A DNA stretch of 64,000 nucleotides from Streptomyces sp. NRRL F-5630 (GTDB taxonomy: Bacteria; Actinomycetota; Actinomycetes; Streptomycetales; Streptomycetaceae): contig NZ_JOGO01000029.1 in assembly GCF_000719475.1 (NCBI RefSeq), forward strand, positions 9,138 to 73,137, given 5' to 3'. The position numbers and the translations under genes were made by a program. Position 1 is the first letter of the stretch, and every line of letters begins with the position of its first letter. This document shows positions 1 through 9,169 of the stretch, in pieces. The notes below the pieces were generated by a model. It worked only from the letters and a program-made list of their open reading frames with translations, ran no database searches and was not told the DNA's origin.

Positions 1-1537
1 CCGCAAGGCGCTGGAGGCGCGGCTGCCCGTCATCCTCTGCATCAACAAGACGGACCGCCCCGACTCGCGCATCTCCGAGGTCATCGACGAGACGTACGAC
101 CTCTTCCTCGACCTCGACGCGGACGAGGAGCAGATCGAGTTCCCGATCGTCTACGCCTGCGCGCGCGACGGCGTGGCCTCGCTCACCAAGCCCGAGGACG
201 GCACCGTCCCGGCCGACTCCACGAGCCTGGAGCCGTTCTTCTCCACCCTCCTGGACACCGTCCCGGCCCCCGAGTACGACGACGCCGCGCCCCTCCAGGC
301 GCACGTCACCAACCTCGACGCCGACAACTTCCTCGGCCGCATCGCGCTGTGCCGCGTCGAGCAGGGCGAGCTGCGCAAGGGCCAGACCGTCGCGTGGATC
401 AAGCGCGACGGCTCGATCCAGAACGTGCGCATCACCGAGCTGCTCATGACCGAGGCGCTCACCCGCAAGCCCGCCGAGAAGGCGGGCCCCGGCGACATCT
501 GCGCCGTCGCGGGCATCCCGGAGATCACCATCGGCGAGACCCTCGCCGACCCCGAGAACCCGGTCGCGCTGCCGCTCATCACGGTCGACGAGCCCGCCAT
601 CTCGATGACGCTCGGCACCAACACCTCACCGCTCGTGGGCCGGGGCCCCGGCGGCAAGGGCGCCGACAAGTCGGCCGTCAAGGACCGCAAGGTCACCGCC
701 CGTCTCGTCAAGGACCGCCTGGACCGCGAGATGATCGGCAACGTCTCGCTCCGCGTGCTGCCCACCGAGCGTCCCGACGCCTGGGAGGTGCAGGGCCGCG
801 GTGAGCTGGCGCTCGCCATCCTCATCGAGCAGATGCGCCGCGAGGGCTTCGAGCTGACGGCGGGCAAGCCGCAGGTCGTCACCAAGGAGATCGACGGCAA
901 GCTGCACGAGCCCGTCGAGCGCATGACGGTCGACGTCCCCGAGGAGCACATGGGCGCGGTCACGCAGCTCATGGGCGTCCGCAAGGGCCGCATGGAGACC
1001 ATGACGAACCACGGTTCCGGCTGGGTCCGCATGGAGTTCGTCGTCCCCGCGCGCGGCCTCATCGGCTTCCGTACGGAGTTCCTCACGCAGACGCGTGGCA
1101 CGGGCATCGCGCACTCGATCTTCGAGGGCCACGAGCCGTGGTTCGGCGAGCTGCGCACCCGTTCCTCGGGCTCGCTCGTCGCCGACCGCGCCGGCTCCGT
1201 CACCGCCTTCGCGATGACGAACCTCCAGGAGCGCGGCGTCCTCTTCGTCGAGCCCGGCACCGAGGTGTACGAGGGCATGATCGTCGGCGAGAACTCGCGC
1301 GCCGACGACATGGACGTCAACATCACCAAGGAGAAGAAGCTCACCAACATGCGCTCCTCCACGGCCGATGTCACCGAGTCCCTGGTGCCGCCGCGGAAGC
1401 TCTCCCTGGAGCAGTCCCTGGAGTTCTGCCGCGACGACGAGTGCGTCGAGGTCACCCCGGAGACGGTCCGCATCCGCAAGGTCGTCCTCGACGGCCGCGA
1501 CCGCGCCCGCTCCGCCTCCCGCGCGAAGCACGGCTGA
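1..1537 (+). CDS. typA: TypA/BipA ribosome-associated GTPase, 3' part
   Basis: Partial gene: the reading frame enters from the left edge and stops at TGA 1535-1537, so the N-terminal Walker A end of the GTPase domain is missing. The first residues contain NKTDRPD, the NKxD guanine-specificity motif. After it follow the beta-barrel domain II, an EF-G-like domain with GRGELALAILIEQMRREG, and the TypA-specific C-terminal domain with the conserved GTGIAHSIFEG and ARADDMDVN-like stretches. TypA is a translation-factor-family GTPase that binds the ribosome and is linked to stress and 50S assembly. A strong hairpin lies downstream at 1631-1670. Identification is firm; only the 5' end is unseen. Confidence 0.97.
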   Translation, partial: RKALEARLPVILCINKTDRPDSRISEVIDETYDLFLDLDADEEQIEFPIVYACARDGVASLTKPEDGTVPADSTSLEPFFSTLLDTVPAPEYDDAAPLQAHVTNLDADNFLGRIALCRVEQGELRKGQTVAWIKRDGSIQNVRITELLMTEALTRKPAEKAGPGDICAVAGIPEITIGETLADPENPVALPLITVDEPAISMTLGTNTSPLVGRGPGGKGADKSAVKDRKVTARLVKDRLDREMIGNVSLRVLPTERPDAWEVQGRGELALAILIEQMRREGFELTAGKPQVVTKEIDGKLHEPVERMTVDVPEEHMGAVTQLMGVRKGRMETMTNHGSGWVRMEFVVPARGLIGFRTEFLTQTRGTGIAHSIFEGHEPWFGELRTRSSGSLVADRAGSVTAFAMTNLQERGVLFVEPGTEVYEGMIVGENSRADDMDVNITKEKKLTNMRSSTADVTESLVPPRKLSLEQSLEFCRDDECVEVTPETVRIRKVVLDGRDRARSASRAKHG

Positions 1538-1630
1538 CACTCCGGTAGACGGCCGACACACCTCGTACGCGGGCGAGTTGAGCCGTGCGCGGCCGACACG
1601 AGCCGTACGCCGCCGAGTTGAGCCATGCAC

Positions 1631-1670
1631 CGAGGGCCCGGCGCTCCCGCGAAGGAGCGCCGGGCCCTCG
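1631..1670 (+). terminator. Perfect 17-bp hairpin after typA
   Basis: Arms 1631-1647 and 1654-1670 are perfectly complementary with a 6-base loop. There is no T-run, as is usual for high-GC actinobacterial terminators. It lies 94 bases after the typA stop. The spacer between them repeats the short motif GAGTTGAGCC twice. Confidence 0.8.
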
Positions 1671-1733
1671 GCATGACCGGACATCGCCTCCGCTCCCTGG
1701 GCACGGGGAGTGGTCGTCCGTTTACAGAAGCCT

Positions 1734-1751
1734 CAAGTTTCGCTCAACTTG
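1734..1751. promoter_or_regulatory. Inverted repeat, possible operator
   Basis: CAAGTT at 1734-1739 and AACTTG at 1746-1751 form a perfect 6-bp inverted repeat with a 6-base spacer. It lies about 110 bases before the start of the secreted protein gene, in the only relatively AT-rich part of this 320-base gap. The half-site and spacing fit a dimeric regulator, but no regulator can be named. Confidence 0.35.
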
Positions 1752-1857
1752 CCGGTCGACGGCGAAAGCCGCTGCTTGTATCGGTGGTGCCCGCCGGTCG
1801 CGGCGGGCACCGGACGCCCGGGTTTCCGCCCGGGGCCGGAGCATTCATGGGGGATTC

Positions 1858-2454
1858 ATGAAAACGCGACGCATGACGGTCGCCCTGGCCGGTATCGGTC
1901 TCGGAGCCTCGTTCCTGGCGCTCGGACCGGCCGCGACGGCGCAGGCGGGGCAGAACATCTGCACGCCGAACTCCAAGACAGTCAGCTGGGTGCAGAAGAG
2001 CAGCAGTTACGCCCTCACCAACAAGGTGACGTCCTACGACAACCCCTCCGGGGGGAAGTACAAGGTCAGCAGGACCCTCAAGTCCACCAAGAAGGTCAGC
2101 TCCGACTGGTCCGTGACCGCCGGTGGCAAGGCGGGCTTCAGCATCGGCAAGGTCCTCGGCAGCCTGGACGCGAGCCTCTCGGGCTCCTACACCCACAAGA
2201 AGGAAACCACGAAGGCGGAGACCGTCAAGGTCACCCAAACGCTGACGAAGAAGGGTCGTTACTACTTCTACAGCGGTCGGCAGACGGCGAAGGGGACCTG
2301 GCAGGGGTACAAGTGCGACCGGGGCACCAAGTGGATCAAGGTCAACTACGGGACCGCCAAGAGCTTCGGCCCCCTGGGGAGGGGCGTCGTGCGCTGCGGT
2401 GAGAAGGTCAGCACCAAGAGCATGGCGTACGCGGTGAAGAAGAAGTACTGCTGA
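1858..2454 (+). CDS. Small secreted protein, unknown function
   Basis: 198 residues. A signal peptide is clear: MKTRR, a hydrophobic stretch, then an AxA-type cleavage site near residue 28 (ATAQAG). The mature part is Lys/Ser/Thr rich with four cysteines (near residues 32, 146, 178 and the last residue), allowing disulfides outside the cell. The middle alternates polar and small hydrophobic residues around SVTAGGKAGFSIGKVLGSL, a pattern that recalls the amphipathic hairpin of aerolysin/ETX-MTX2 pore-forming proteins; this is a visual resemblance only. Start ATG 1858 gives the signal peptide; ATG 1847 is in another frame. It is a single gene between two hairpins. Confidence 0.8.
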   Translation: MKTRRMTVALAGIGLGASFLALGPAATAQAGQNICTPNSKTVSWVQKSSSYALTNKVTSYDNPSGGKYKVSRTLKSTKKVSSDWSVTAGGKAGFSIGKVLGSLDASLSGSYTHKKETTKAETVKVTQTLTKKGRYYFYSGRQTAKGTWQGYKCDRGTKWIKVNYGTAKSFGPLGRGVVRCGEKVSTKSMAYAVKKKYC

Positions 2455-2465
2455 CAACGCTGAAC

Positions 2466-2505
2466 GGCGGTGGGGCGGCCGGGTTCTCCCGCCCGCCCCA
2501 CCGCC
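2466..2505 (+). terminator. Hairpin after secreted protein gene
   Basis: Arms 2466-2478 and 2493-2505 pair perfectly over 13 bp, with a 14-base loop, starting 12 bases after the stop codon. No T-run follows. Confidence 0.7.
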
Positions 2506-2880
2506 GCCCCGGCCCACCTTCGGCCCCTTACGGCCGCCCCGCCCCACCCTCGGCCCGCCGTTGGCCCATCGCGGCGCAGGTACGCCCGCGGTGGAAGACC
2601 CGCCTCTCTCGGCCGCCCCCTGCGCGGCCCGCTTGTCGCGGCCCCTGTTGGCCCGCCGCGTCGTTGGCCCGCCCCCTGGGCCCGCCTCACCGTCGGCCCA
2701 TCCCATGGCCCGCCCGCCTCACCGTCGGGCCGTCCCGCCGTTGGTCCGACCCCTCGGCCCGCCCCTCGGCCGCCCGTTTTCCCGAGGTGCCCTCCCCTCC
2801 GCCGCCCCCTCATGGCACCCTGGTGCGCGGCGCGCTCCTCAATACCCATGAGGCCGCCTCCCGTTCGCCAGGTTGACGCG
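2506..2880. repeat. Low-complexity GGCCC-rich spacer
   Basis: About 370 bases without a supportable gene. Short irregular repeats of CGGCCCGCC, GTTGGCCC and CACCGTCGGCCC recur throughout. Reading frames that cross it encode only Pro/Arg/Gly/Ala-biased strings. It looks like slippage-generated or decayed sequence between the terminator and the promoter region of the first transporter operon. Confidence 0.6.
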
Positions 2881-2884
2881 CGTC

Positions 2885-3260
2885 GACCACGGAGGGTCAC
2901 CACCGGACGAAGCGATGCGGATGCGTACTTTCCGCAACCGGTTTTCCTTCGAGAAGTGTCCGAATAGCGGAACACCCTGACCGATAACTGTGTAACGAGT
3001 CCGTTTCGCACCCATCTGCTTCGCCTCTATTTGTCCGGATTTTAAGAGCCGACTGGCACAGGTGTGACCGAACCGAGACCAAAAGGGTGTGGTCAGTCGT
3101 CGTTCAAATGACGAATAGTGTTCGCCGTAGAGCTCGGGTCAATGGGTCACGCGCTGTCGCGCCGACTCACGAGCACACTGAGGCGCAGCACTCCATGAAG
3201 GCACCGTCGTCGGCATGTGTCGTGCGCCCCTCTCTTTGCAGTGGACAAGTGGACTCATGA
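2885..3260 (+). promoter_or_regulatory. AT-richer upstream region of first oligopeptide operon
   Basis: GC content falls visibly over this roughly 370-base stretch (for example around 2930-3010 and 3035-3120), and no protein frame fits. It lies directly before the lipoprotein gene at 3272, so it probably holds the operon promoter(s). An inverted repeat TCGTC...GACGA occurs near 3095-3115. No exact -35/-10 pair can be assigned with confidence. Confidence 0.4.
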
Positions 3261-3271
3261 GGAGGAACCCC

Positions 3272-4900
3272 ATGCGTGGTGCGACAAGCGCCAAGTGGGT
3301 TGCGGGCGCGGCGATCATCGCCCTGGCGGCTACCGCCTGTGGCAGCGACGACGGCGACAGCAGCAAGAAGCCCGCCTCGGGCGCGGTAAACGCCAAGGGG
3401 GTCTTCTCCGTCGAGACCGGCGAGCCCCAGAACCCGCTCCAGCCGGCGAACACGATGGAGTCCAACGGCAGCCTCGTCGTCAAGTCGCTGTTCTCGCAGC
3501 TCGTCGACTACGACGCCAAGGGCAAGATCAAGATGGTCAACGCCCAGTCGGTGGACACCAAGGACAGCAAGACCTACACGGTCAAGCTGAAGCCGGGCTG
3601 GAAGTTCCACGACGGCACCACCGTCACCGCCGAGTCCTACGTCAAGGCGTGGAACTGGGCCGCCCAGCCGGCGAACAAGCAGAAGAACAGCGCCTGGTTC
3701 TCCGACATCAAGGGCTACGACGACGTCGCCCCGGCCAAGGGCAAGCCCAAGGCCGAGGAGATGTCCGGCCTGAAGGTCGTCGACGACAACACCTTCACGA
3801 TCGAGCTGAGCAAGTCCCTGCCGTACTTCGAGTACAAGCTCGGCTACGAGGTCTTCTCCCCGCTCCCCGAGTCCTTCTACAAGGACCCGAAGGCCGCCGG
3901 TGAGAAGCCGATCGGCAACGGCCCCTACAAGTTCGTGAGCTGGGACCACAAGAAGCAGATCAAGGTCACCAAGTTCGACGGCTACCAGGGCCCGGACAAG
4001 GCACAGAACGGCGGGGTGGTCTTCAAGAACTACTCCACCCTGGACACCGCCTACGAGGACCTCAAGTCCGGCAACGTCGACGTGCTCCGCCAGATCGGCA
4101 CGAAGGACCTCCCGGTCTACAAGACCGACCTCGGCGACCGCGCGGTGGACAAGGCCTACTCCGCGATCCAGTCGATCACCCCCGCCTTCTACGGCAAGCA
4201 GTTCAAGGACGTCGACCCGAAGGTCATCCAGGGTCTGTCCATGGCGATCGACCGCGACACGATCACCAAGACCGTGCTCCAGGGCACCCGCGAGCCCGCC
4301 ACCGGCTTCGTCGCCAAGGGCGTCAACGGCTACCAGGCCAACGTCGCCGGTGACGTCACCAAGTACGACCCGGCCAAGGCCAAGAAGTTCATCAAGGAGG
4401 GCGGCGGCGTCCCGGGCAACAAGATCTCGATCCAGTACAACGCCGACGGTGGGCACAAGGACTGGGTGGAGGCCGTCTGCGGTTCCATCACCAAGGCGAC
4501 CGGCATCAAGTGCGTGGGCGACTCGAAGGCCGACTTCCAGGCCGACCTGGACGCCCGTGACGCCAAGCAGGTCAAGTCCTTCTACCGCAGCGCCTGGGTG
4601 CTCGACTACCCGATGAACGCCAACTTCCTCCGTGACCTCTACGGCTCGAAGTCGGACGGCAACCAGAGCGGCTTCGCCAATAAGGAGGTCGACGAGCTGA
4701 TCTCGAAGGCCGACTCGGCCAAGACCCTGGAGGACTCCGTGAAGGAGTACCAGGAGGTCGAGAAGAAGCTCGTCGAGTACATGCCGGCGATCCCGCTCTG
4801 GTACTACAAGGTCAACGCCGGCTACTCCCCGAAGGTCCAGAACGTGGACTACTCGCAGACCGGTGACCCGATCCTGACGCAGATCCAGGTCAAGAAGTAA
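3272..4900 (+). CDS. Oligopeptide ABC transporter substrate-binding lipoprotein (SBP family 5), operon 1
   Basis: 542 residues. It captures peptides outside the membrane and delivers them to the permeases encoded downstream. The signal peptide ends in lipobox ATAC with Cys23 as the lipidated residue. The body is typical of SBP_bac_5, including WKFHDGTTVTAESYVKAWN near the N-terminal third and the late AIPLWYYKVNAGY. ATG 3272 is chosen because GGAGG sits at 3261-3265, 6 bases upstream. Longer reading to 3215 lacks a ribosome-binding site. First gene of a five-gene set SBP-permease-permease-ATPase-ATPase. The position after typA and before mshB matches the BldK region of S. coelicolor; orthology is inference. 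Confidence 0.93.
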   Translation: MRGATSAKWVAGAAIIALAATACGSDDGDSSKKPASGAVNAKGVFSVETGEPQNPLQPANTMESNGSLVVKSLFSQLVDYDAKGKIKMVNAQSVDTKDSKTYTVKLKPGWKFHDGTTVTAESYVKAWNWAAQPANKQKNSAWFSDIKGYDDVAPAKGKPKAEEMSGLKVVDDNTFTIELSKSLPYFEYKLGYEVFSPLPESFYKDPKAAGEKPIGNGPYKFVSWDHKKQIKVTKFDGYQGPDKAQNGGVVFKNYSTLDTAYEDLKSGNVDVLRQIGTKDLPVYKTDLGDRAVDKAYSAIQSITPAFYGKQFKDVDPKVIQGLSMAIDRDTITKTVLQGTREPATGFVAKGVNGYQANVAGDVTKYDPAKAKKFIKEGGGVPGNKISIQYNADGGHKDWVEAVCGSITKATGIKCVGDSKADFQADLDARDAKQVKSFYRSAWVLDYPMNANFLRDLYGSKSDGNQSGFANKEVDELISKADSAKTLEDSVKEYQEVEKKLVEYMPAIPLWYYKVNAGYSPKVQNVDYSQTGDPILTQIQVKK

Positions 4901-4924
4901 CAAAAGAATCCAGGCTCGTTGCGA

Positions 4925-4952
4925 CCCGGCCGGTGCGAACACCGCCGGCCGG
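4925..4952 (+). terminator. Intercistronic hairpin between SBP and permease genes
   Basis: CCCGGCCGGTG and CACCGCCGGCCGGG pair around a CGAA loop, with one two-base bulge. It lies in the 146-base gap after the binding-protein gene. Hairpins here are common in ABC operons and can stabilise the upstream message or attenuate readthrough, giving more binding protein than membrane components. Confidence 0.55.
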
Positions 4953-5046
4953 GCGCATAGCCGCAGCTGGGGGCCCTTTTCCGACGGACGCACCGGACGT
5001 CGGGGGAGGGCCCGTTGGCTGTCAGCTGTGACTACATGGAGGCACG

Positions 5047-5976
5047 ATGGGGCGCTACGTCATACGACGCCTGCTCCAGATGATCCCGGTGTTCATCGGG
5101 ACCACTCTGCTGATCTTTATCGCGGTCTACGCCCTGCCCGGCGACCCCGTGAGAGGTCTTTTCGGGGACAAAACCCCCTCTGGAGCGCAGCTCGACTCGC
5201 TCAAGCACGAATACGGTCTCGACCGCAACATATTTGTGCAGTACGGCAACTACATGTGGAACATGGTTGCCCACTTCGACTTCGGCACGCAGATCGCGAG
5301 CGGACGTCCGGTGACCGACATCCTCGGCGACGCCTTCCCGGTGACCATCAGGCTCGCGGTCCTCGCGCTCGTCCTGGAGATCGTCTTCGGCATCACCCTC
5401 GGCATCCTCTCCGGCATGTTCGCGGGCAAGTTCCTGGATCAGGCGATCCTGGTCCTGACGCTGCTCTTCATCGCCATCCCGGTGTTCGTGCTCGCGTTCC
5501 TCGTCAAGACCGCGATCTTGTTCCCGGCGGATCTGCCACCAAACGTCAACGACAGCAACAACTTGGGGCAGATGCTCGCGCCCGCGGCGGTGCTGGCGAC
5601 GGCGTCGCTGGCCTACGTCGCCCGCCTGACCCGGGGCACGCTCGTCGAGAACCGCCGCGCCGACTACATGCGCACCGCCGTCGCCAAGGGCCTGCCCCGG
5701 CGCCGCGTCATCGGTGTGCACCTCATGCGCAACTCGCTGATTCCCGTCGTCACCTTTCTCGGTACCGACCTCGGTGCCCTCATGGGTGGCGCGATCGTGA
5801 CCGAGGGCGCCTTCAACATCCAGGGCGTCGGCGGGACGATCTACGAATCCCTCGTGCGCCGTGAGGGCACCACGCTGGTGGGACTCGTGACGATCCTCGT
5901 CCTCGTCTACCTGCTGTGCAGCCTGCTCGTCGACCTGCTCTACGCGGTCCTGGACCCGAGGATTCGCTATGCCTGA
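5047..5976 (+). CDS. Peptide ABC transporter permease (DppB/OppB type), operon 1
   Basis: 309 residues. One of the two inner-membrane channel subunits of the peptide importer. It opens with the DppB-typical MGRYVIRRLLQMIPVFIG and has about six membrane segments. The EAA loop that contacts the ATPases is visible as YMRTAVAKGLPRRRVIGVH near residues 200-220. ATG 5047 has GGAGG at 5038-5042. The 3' end overlaps the next permease gene by 8 bases, so translation is probably coupled. Confidence 0.95.
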   Translation: MGRYVIRRLLQMIPVFIGTTLLIFIAVYALPGDPVRGLFGDKTPSGAQLDSLKHEYGLDRNIFVQYGNYMWNMVAHFDFGTQIASGRPVTDILGDAFPVTIRLAVLALVLEIVFGITLGILSGMFAGKFLDQAILVLTLLFIAIPVFVLAFLVKTAILFPADLPPNVNDSNNLGQMLAPAAVLATASLAYVARLTRGTLVENRRADYMRTAVAKGLPRRRVIGVHLMRNSLIPVVTFLGTDLGALMGGAIVTEGAFNIQGVGGTIYESLVRREGTTLVGLVTILVLVYLLCSLLVDLLYAVLDPRIRYA

Positions 5977-6937
5977 CCTCACCAAGGAAGCGGCCGACGA
6001 AGCCGCGCAGCACACGCTCGGCGAGGCGGTCCCCACCGCTGACACCGCCGTCGTCGAGAAGGCCGCGACGAACAACAACCGCAGCCTGTGGGGCGACGCC
6101 TGGGTGGACCTGCGCCGCCGGCCCATGTTCATCATCTCCGTGCTGATCATCCTGCTGCTCATCGTCATGTCGGCGTTCCCCGGTCTCTTCACGGGCGCCG
6201 ACCCGACGGCGACGGACCTGCAGAACCACTACCTGAGCAAGCCGAAGCTCGGCCACGTCTTCCAGGCCGACTGGCTCGGTTACGACCAGCAGGGCCGCTC
6301 GGTGTACTCCCGCCTCGTCCACGGCACCCGCAACTCGGTCCTCGTGGGCTTCGGCGCGACGATCATCGTGACGCTGCTCGGCAGCTTCGTCGGCATGATC
6401 GCCGGGTACTTCGGCGGCTGGCTCGACGCCATCCTGTCCCGCCTGACCGACATCTTCTTCGGCATCCCGTTCCTGCTCGGCGCCATGCTGGTCATGAACG
6501 CCTTCACCGACCGCAAGTGGTGGCTCGTCGCCGCCGCGCTCGGCATCCTCGGCTGGACGCAGATCACCCGCGTCATGCGCGGCTCGGTGCTCACCGTCAA
6601 GCAGTCCGACTACGTGCAGGCCGCGAAGGCCCTCGGCGCGAGCACCTCGCGGATCATGGTCCGGCACATCCTGCCGAACGCCATGGCCCCCGTGATCGTC
6701 GTCGCGACCATCGCGCTCGGCACGTACATCGGCGCGGAGGCGACGCTCTCCTACCTCGGCCTCGGGCTCTCCGCCCCGGCCGTCTCCTGGGGCGCCGACA
6801 TCTCCGACGGCCTCGCCCAGATCCGGGTGGCCCAGCACGTGCTGCTGTACCCCTCGATCATGCTGACGCTCACCGTTTTCGCCTTCATCATGCTCGGCGA
6901 AGCCGTCCGCAACGCCCTCGACCCGAAGCTCCGCTGA
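5969..6937 (+). CDS. Peptide ABC transporter permease (DppC/OppC type), operon 1
   Basis: 322 residues. Second channel subunit, pairing with the 5047-5976 product. It has a long cytoplasmic N-terminus (about 45 residues, Asp/Ala/Thr rich), then about six membrane segments and the EAA loop DYVQAAKALGASTSRIMVRH. The DppC-type N-terminal motif RSLWGDAWVDLRRRP precedes the first helix. Start ATG 5969 overlaps the upstream gene by 8 bases; the same overlap and nearly the same junction sequence occur in operon 2. Confidence 0.95.
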   Translation: MPDLTKEAADEAAQHTLGEAVPTADTAVVEKAATNNNRSLWGDAWVDLRRRPMFIISVLIILLLIVMSAFPGLFTGADPTATDLQNHYLSKPKLGHVFQADWLGYDQQGRSVYSRLVHGTRNSVLVGFGATIIVTLLGSFVGMIAGYFGGWLDAILSRLTDIFFGIPFLLGAMLVMNAFTDRKWWLVAAALGILGWTQITRVMRGSVLTVKQSDYVQAAKALGASTSRIMVRHILPNAMAPVIVVATIALGTYIGAEATLSYLGLGLSAPAVSWGADISDGLAQIRVAQHVLLYPSIMLTLTVFAFIMLGEAVRNALDPKLR

Positions 6938-6948
6938 GGGAGACGCTC

Positions 6949-8010
6949 GTGACCATCATCGATTCCACTCCGGACACCGTCCCCTCCCCGCGCGAACCCG
7001 GCGCCGAGGGCGCCCCGCTCCTGGACGTGCGCGACCTGCATGTCGAGTTCCACACCCGCGAGGGCGTGGTCAGGGCGGTCAACGGTGTCAACTACACGGT
7101 CGGCCCGGGCGAGACCCTCGCGGTGCTCGGCGAGTCCGGCTCCGGCAAGTCCGTCACCGCCCAGGCGATCATGGGCATCCTCGACATGCCCCCCGCCAAG
7201 GTCCCGCAGGGCGAGATCCTCTTCCGCGGCAAGGACATGCTCAAGATGTCCCGCGAGGAGGCCCGGCAGATCCGCGGCCAGAAGATCGCGATGATCTTCC
7301 AGGACGCGCTCTCCTCGCTCAACCCCGTCCTCACCGTTGGCTACCAGCTCGGTGAGATGTTCCGGGTGCACCAGGGGCTGTCCCGCAAGGACGCCAAGGC
7401 CAAGGCCATCGAGATGATGGACAAGGTCAAGATCCCGGCGGCCGCGCAGCGGGTCAACGACTACCCGCACCAGTTCTCCGGCGGGATGCGCCAGCGCATC
7501 ATGATCGCCATGGCGCTCTGCCTGGAGCCCGACCTCGTCATCGCCGACGAGCCCACCACGGCGCTCGACGTGACGGTGCAGGCGCAGGTCATGGACCTGC
7601 TCGCGGAGCTCCAGCGCGAGTACAACATGGGCCTGATCCTCATCACCCACGACCTCGGCGTCGTCGCCGACGTCGCGGACAAGATCGCCGTCATGTACGC
7701 GGGCCGCATCGTGGAGACCGCGCCCGTGCACGAGATCTACAGGAACCCGGCCCACCCCTACACCAAGGGGCTGCTCCAGTCGATTCCCCGCCTGGACATG
7801 AAGGGGCAGGAACTCTTCGCGATCAAGGGCCTGCCGCCGAACCTGCTCCGCATCCCGGAGGGTTGTGCCTTCAACCCCCGCTGCACCATGGCGCAGGACA
7901 TCTGCCGCACCGACCGCCCGCCGCTGGTGGACGTGCTCGGCCCCGACGGCGAGCCGCTCGCGGGCCGCCGCAGCGCCTGCCACTTCTGGAAGGAGACGGT
8001 CAATGGCTGA
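6949..8010 (+). CDS. Peptide ABC transporter ATPase (DppD/OppD type), operon 1
   Basis: 353 residues. It hydrolyses ATP to drive peptide uptake. Walker A GESGSGKS is at residues 61-68, signature FSGGMRQR near 176-183, Walker B LVIADEPT near 196-203, and H-loop ITHDLG near 234. The C-terminus carries the oligopeptide-transporter extension with clustered cysteines (CAFNPRC, then C and a final C), which in this family may hold an iron-sulfur cluster. GTG 6949 is chosen: it lies 11 bases after the permease stop with AGGGAG upstream. Its end overlaps the next ATPase gene by 8 bases. Confidence 0.94.
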   Translation: MTIIDSTPDTVPSPREPGAEGAPLLDVRDLHVEFHTREGVVRAVNGVNYTVGPGETLAVLGESGSGKSVTAQAIMGILDMPPAKVPQGEILFRGKDMLKMSREEARQIRGQKIAMIFQDALSSLNPVLTVGYQLGEMFRVHQGLSRKDAKAKAIEMMDKVKIPAAAQRVNDYPHQFSGGMRQRIMIAMALCLEPDLVIADEPTTALDVTVQAQVMDLLAELQREYNMGLILITHDLGVVADVADKIAVMYAGRIVETAPVHEIYRNPAHPYTKGLLQSIPRLDMKGQELFAIKGLPPNLLRIPEGCAFNPRCTMAQDICRTDRPPLVDVLGPDGEPLAGRRSACHFWKETVNG

Positions 8011-9148
8011 GAAGCCGGAGCAGAAGAAGGCGGACGCCGCCCCCAACGTCTCCGCCGTGGAGACGGTGGAGGCGTCCTCCGAGGAGGAGGCCGTCGCCGC
8101 GCTCGACGCGAACGTCGGGCGCGGGGAGCCGATCCTCCAGGTGCGCAACCTGAAGAAGCACTTCCCGCTCACGCAGGGCATCGTCTTCAAGCGCCAGATC
8201 GGCGCGGTCAAGGCCGTGGACGGGGTCTCCTTCGACCTCTACCAGGGCGAGACCCTCGGCATCGTGGGCGAGTCCGGCTGTGGCAAGTCCACCGTCGCGA
8301 AGCTGCTCATGACGCTGGAGACGGCGACCGCGGGCGAGGTCTTCTACAAGGGCCAGGACATCACCAAGCTGTCCGGTCGCGCCCTGAAGGCCGTGCGCCG
8401 CAACATCCAGATGGTGTTCCAGGACCCGTACACCTCGCTCAACCCCCGCATGACGGTCGGCGACATCATCGGCGAGCCCTTCGACATCCACCCGGAGGTC
8501 GCGCCGAAGGGGGACCGGCGCAAGCGCGTGCGGGAGCTGCTGGACGTCGTCGGGCTGAACCCGGAGTACATCAGCCGGTACCCGCACCAGTTCTCGGGCG
8601 GTCAGCGCCAGCGCATCGGCATCGCCCGCGGCCTCGCGCTCAACCCCGAGGTGATCATCTGCGACGAGCCGGTCTCCGCGCTCGACGTCTCGGTGCAGGC
8701 GCAGGTCATCAACCTGATGGAGCGGCTCCAGGACGAGTTCAACCTGTCCTACATCTTCATCGCGCACGACCTGTCGATCGTCCGCCACATCTCGGACCGG
8801 GTCGGGGTCATGTACCTCGGCAAGATCGCCGAGATCGGCACCGACGAGCAGATCTACGAGCACCCCACGCACCCGTACACGCAGGCGCTGCTCTCCGCCG
8901 TCCCGGTCCCCGACCCGGAGGCGCGCGACCACCGCGAGCGCATCATCCTTTCGGGCGATGTGCCCTCGCCGGCGAACCCGCCGTCGGGCTGCTCCTTCCG
9001 CACCCGCTGCTGGAAGGCGCAGGACAGGTGCGCGCAGGAGACGCCCCTCCTCGCGGTGCCGGAGGTCTTCCGTATGAAGGAGATCCCGGCCGCGCACGAG
9101 TCGGCGTGCCACTTCGCCGAGGAGAAGGACGTCGTGAACGCCGCCTGA
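8003..9148 (+). CDS. Peptide ABC transporter ATPase (DppF/OppF type), operon 1
   Basis: 381 residues. Second nucleotide-binding subunit, forming a heterodimer with the DppD-type product. About 50 residues of charged, low-complexity N-terminus precede the domain. Walker A GESGCGKS is near 89-96, signature FSGGQRQR near 196-203, then [14 protein letters not shown]. The C-terminal extension again has the CSFRTRC cysteine pattern. ATG 8003 overlaps the preceding gene by 8 bases. The operon ends here; a strong hairpin follows at 9170. Confidence 0.94.
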   Translation: MAEKPEQKKADAAPNVSAVETVEASSEEEAVAALDANVGRGEPILQVRNLKKHFPLTQGIVFKRQIGAVKAVDGVSFDLYQGETLGIVGESGCGKSTVAKLLMTLETATAGEVFYKGQDITKLSGRALKAVRRNIQMVFQDPYTSLNPRMTVGDIIGEPFDIHPEVAPKGDRRKRVRELLDVVGLNPEYISRYPHQFSGGQRQRIGIARGLALNPEVIICDEPVSALDVSVQAQVINLMERLQDEFNLSYIFIAHDLSIVRHISDRVGVMYLGKIAEIGTDEQIYEHPTHPYTQALLSAVPVPDPEARDHRERIILSGDVPSPANPPSGCSFRTRCWKAQDRCAQETPLLAVPEVFRMKEIPAAHESACHFAEEKDVVNAA

Positions 9149-9169
9149 GGCGTCCCGCCCGTCCGGCCC

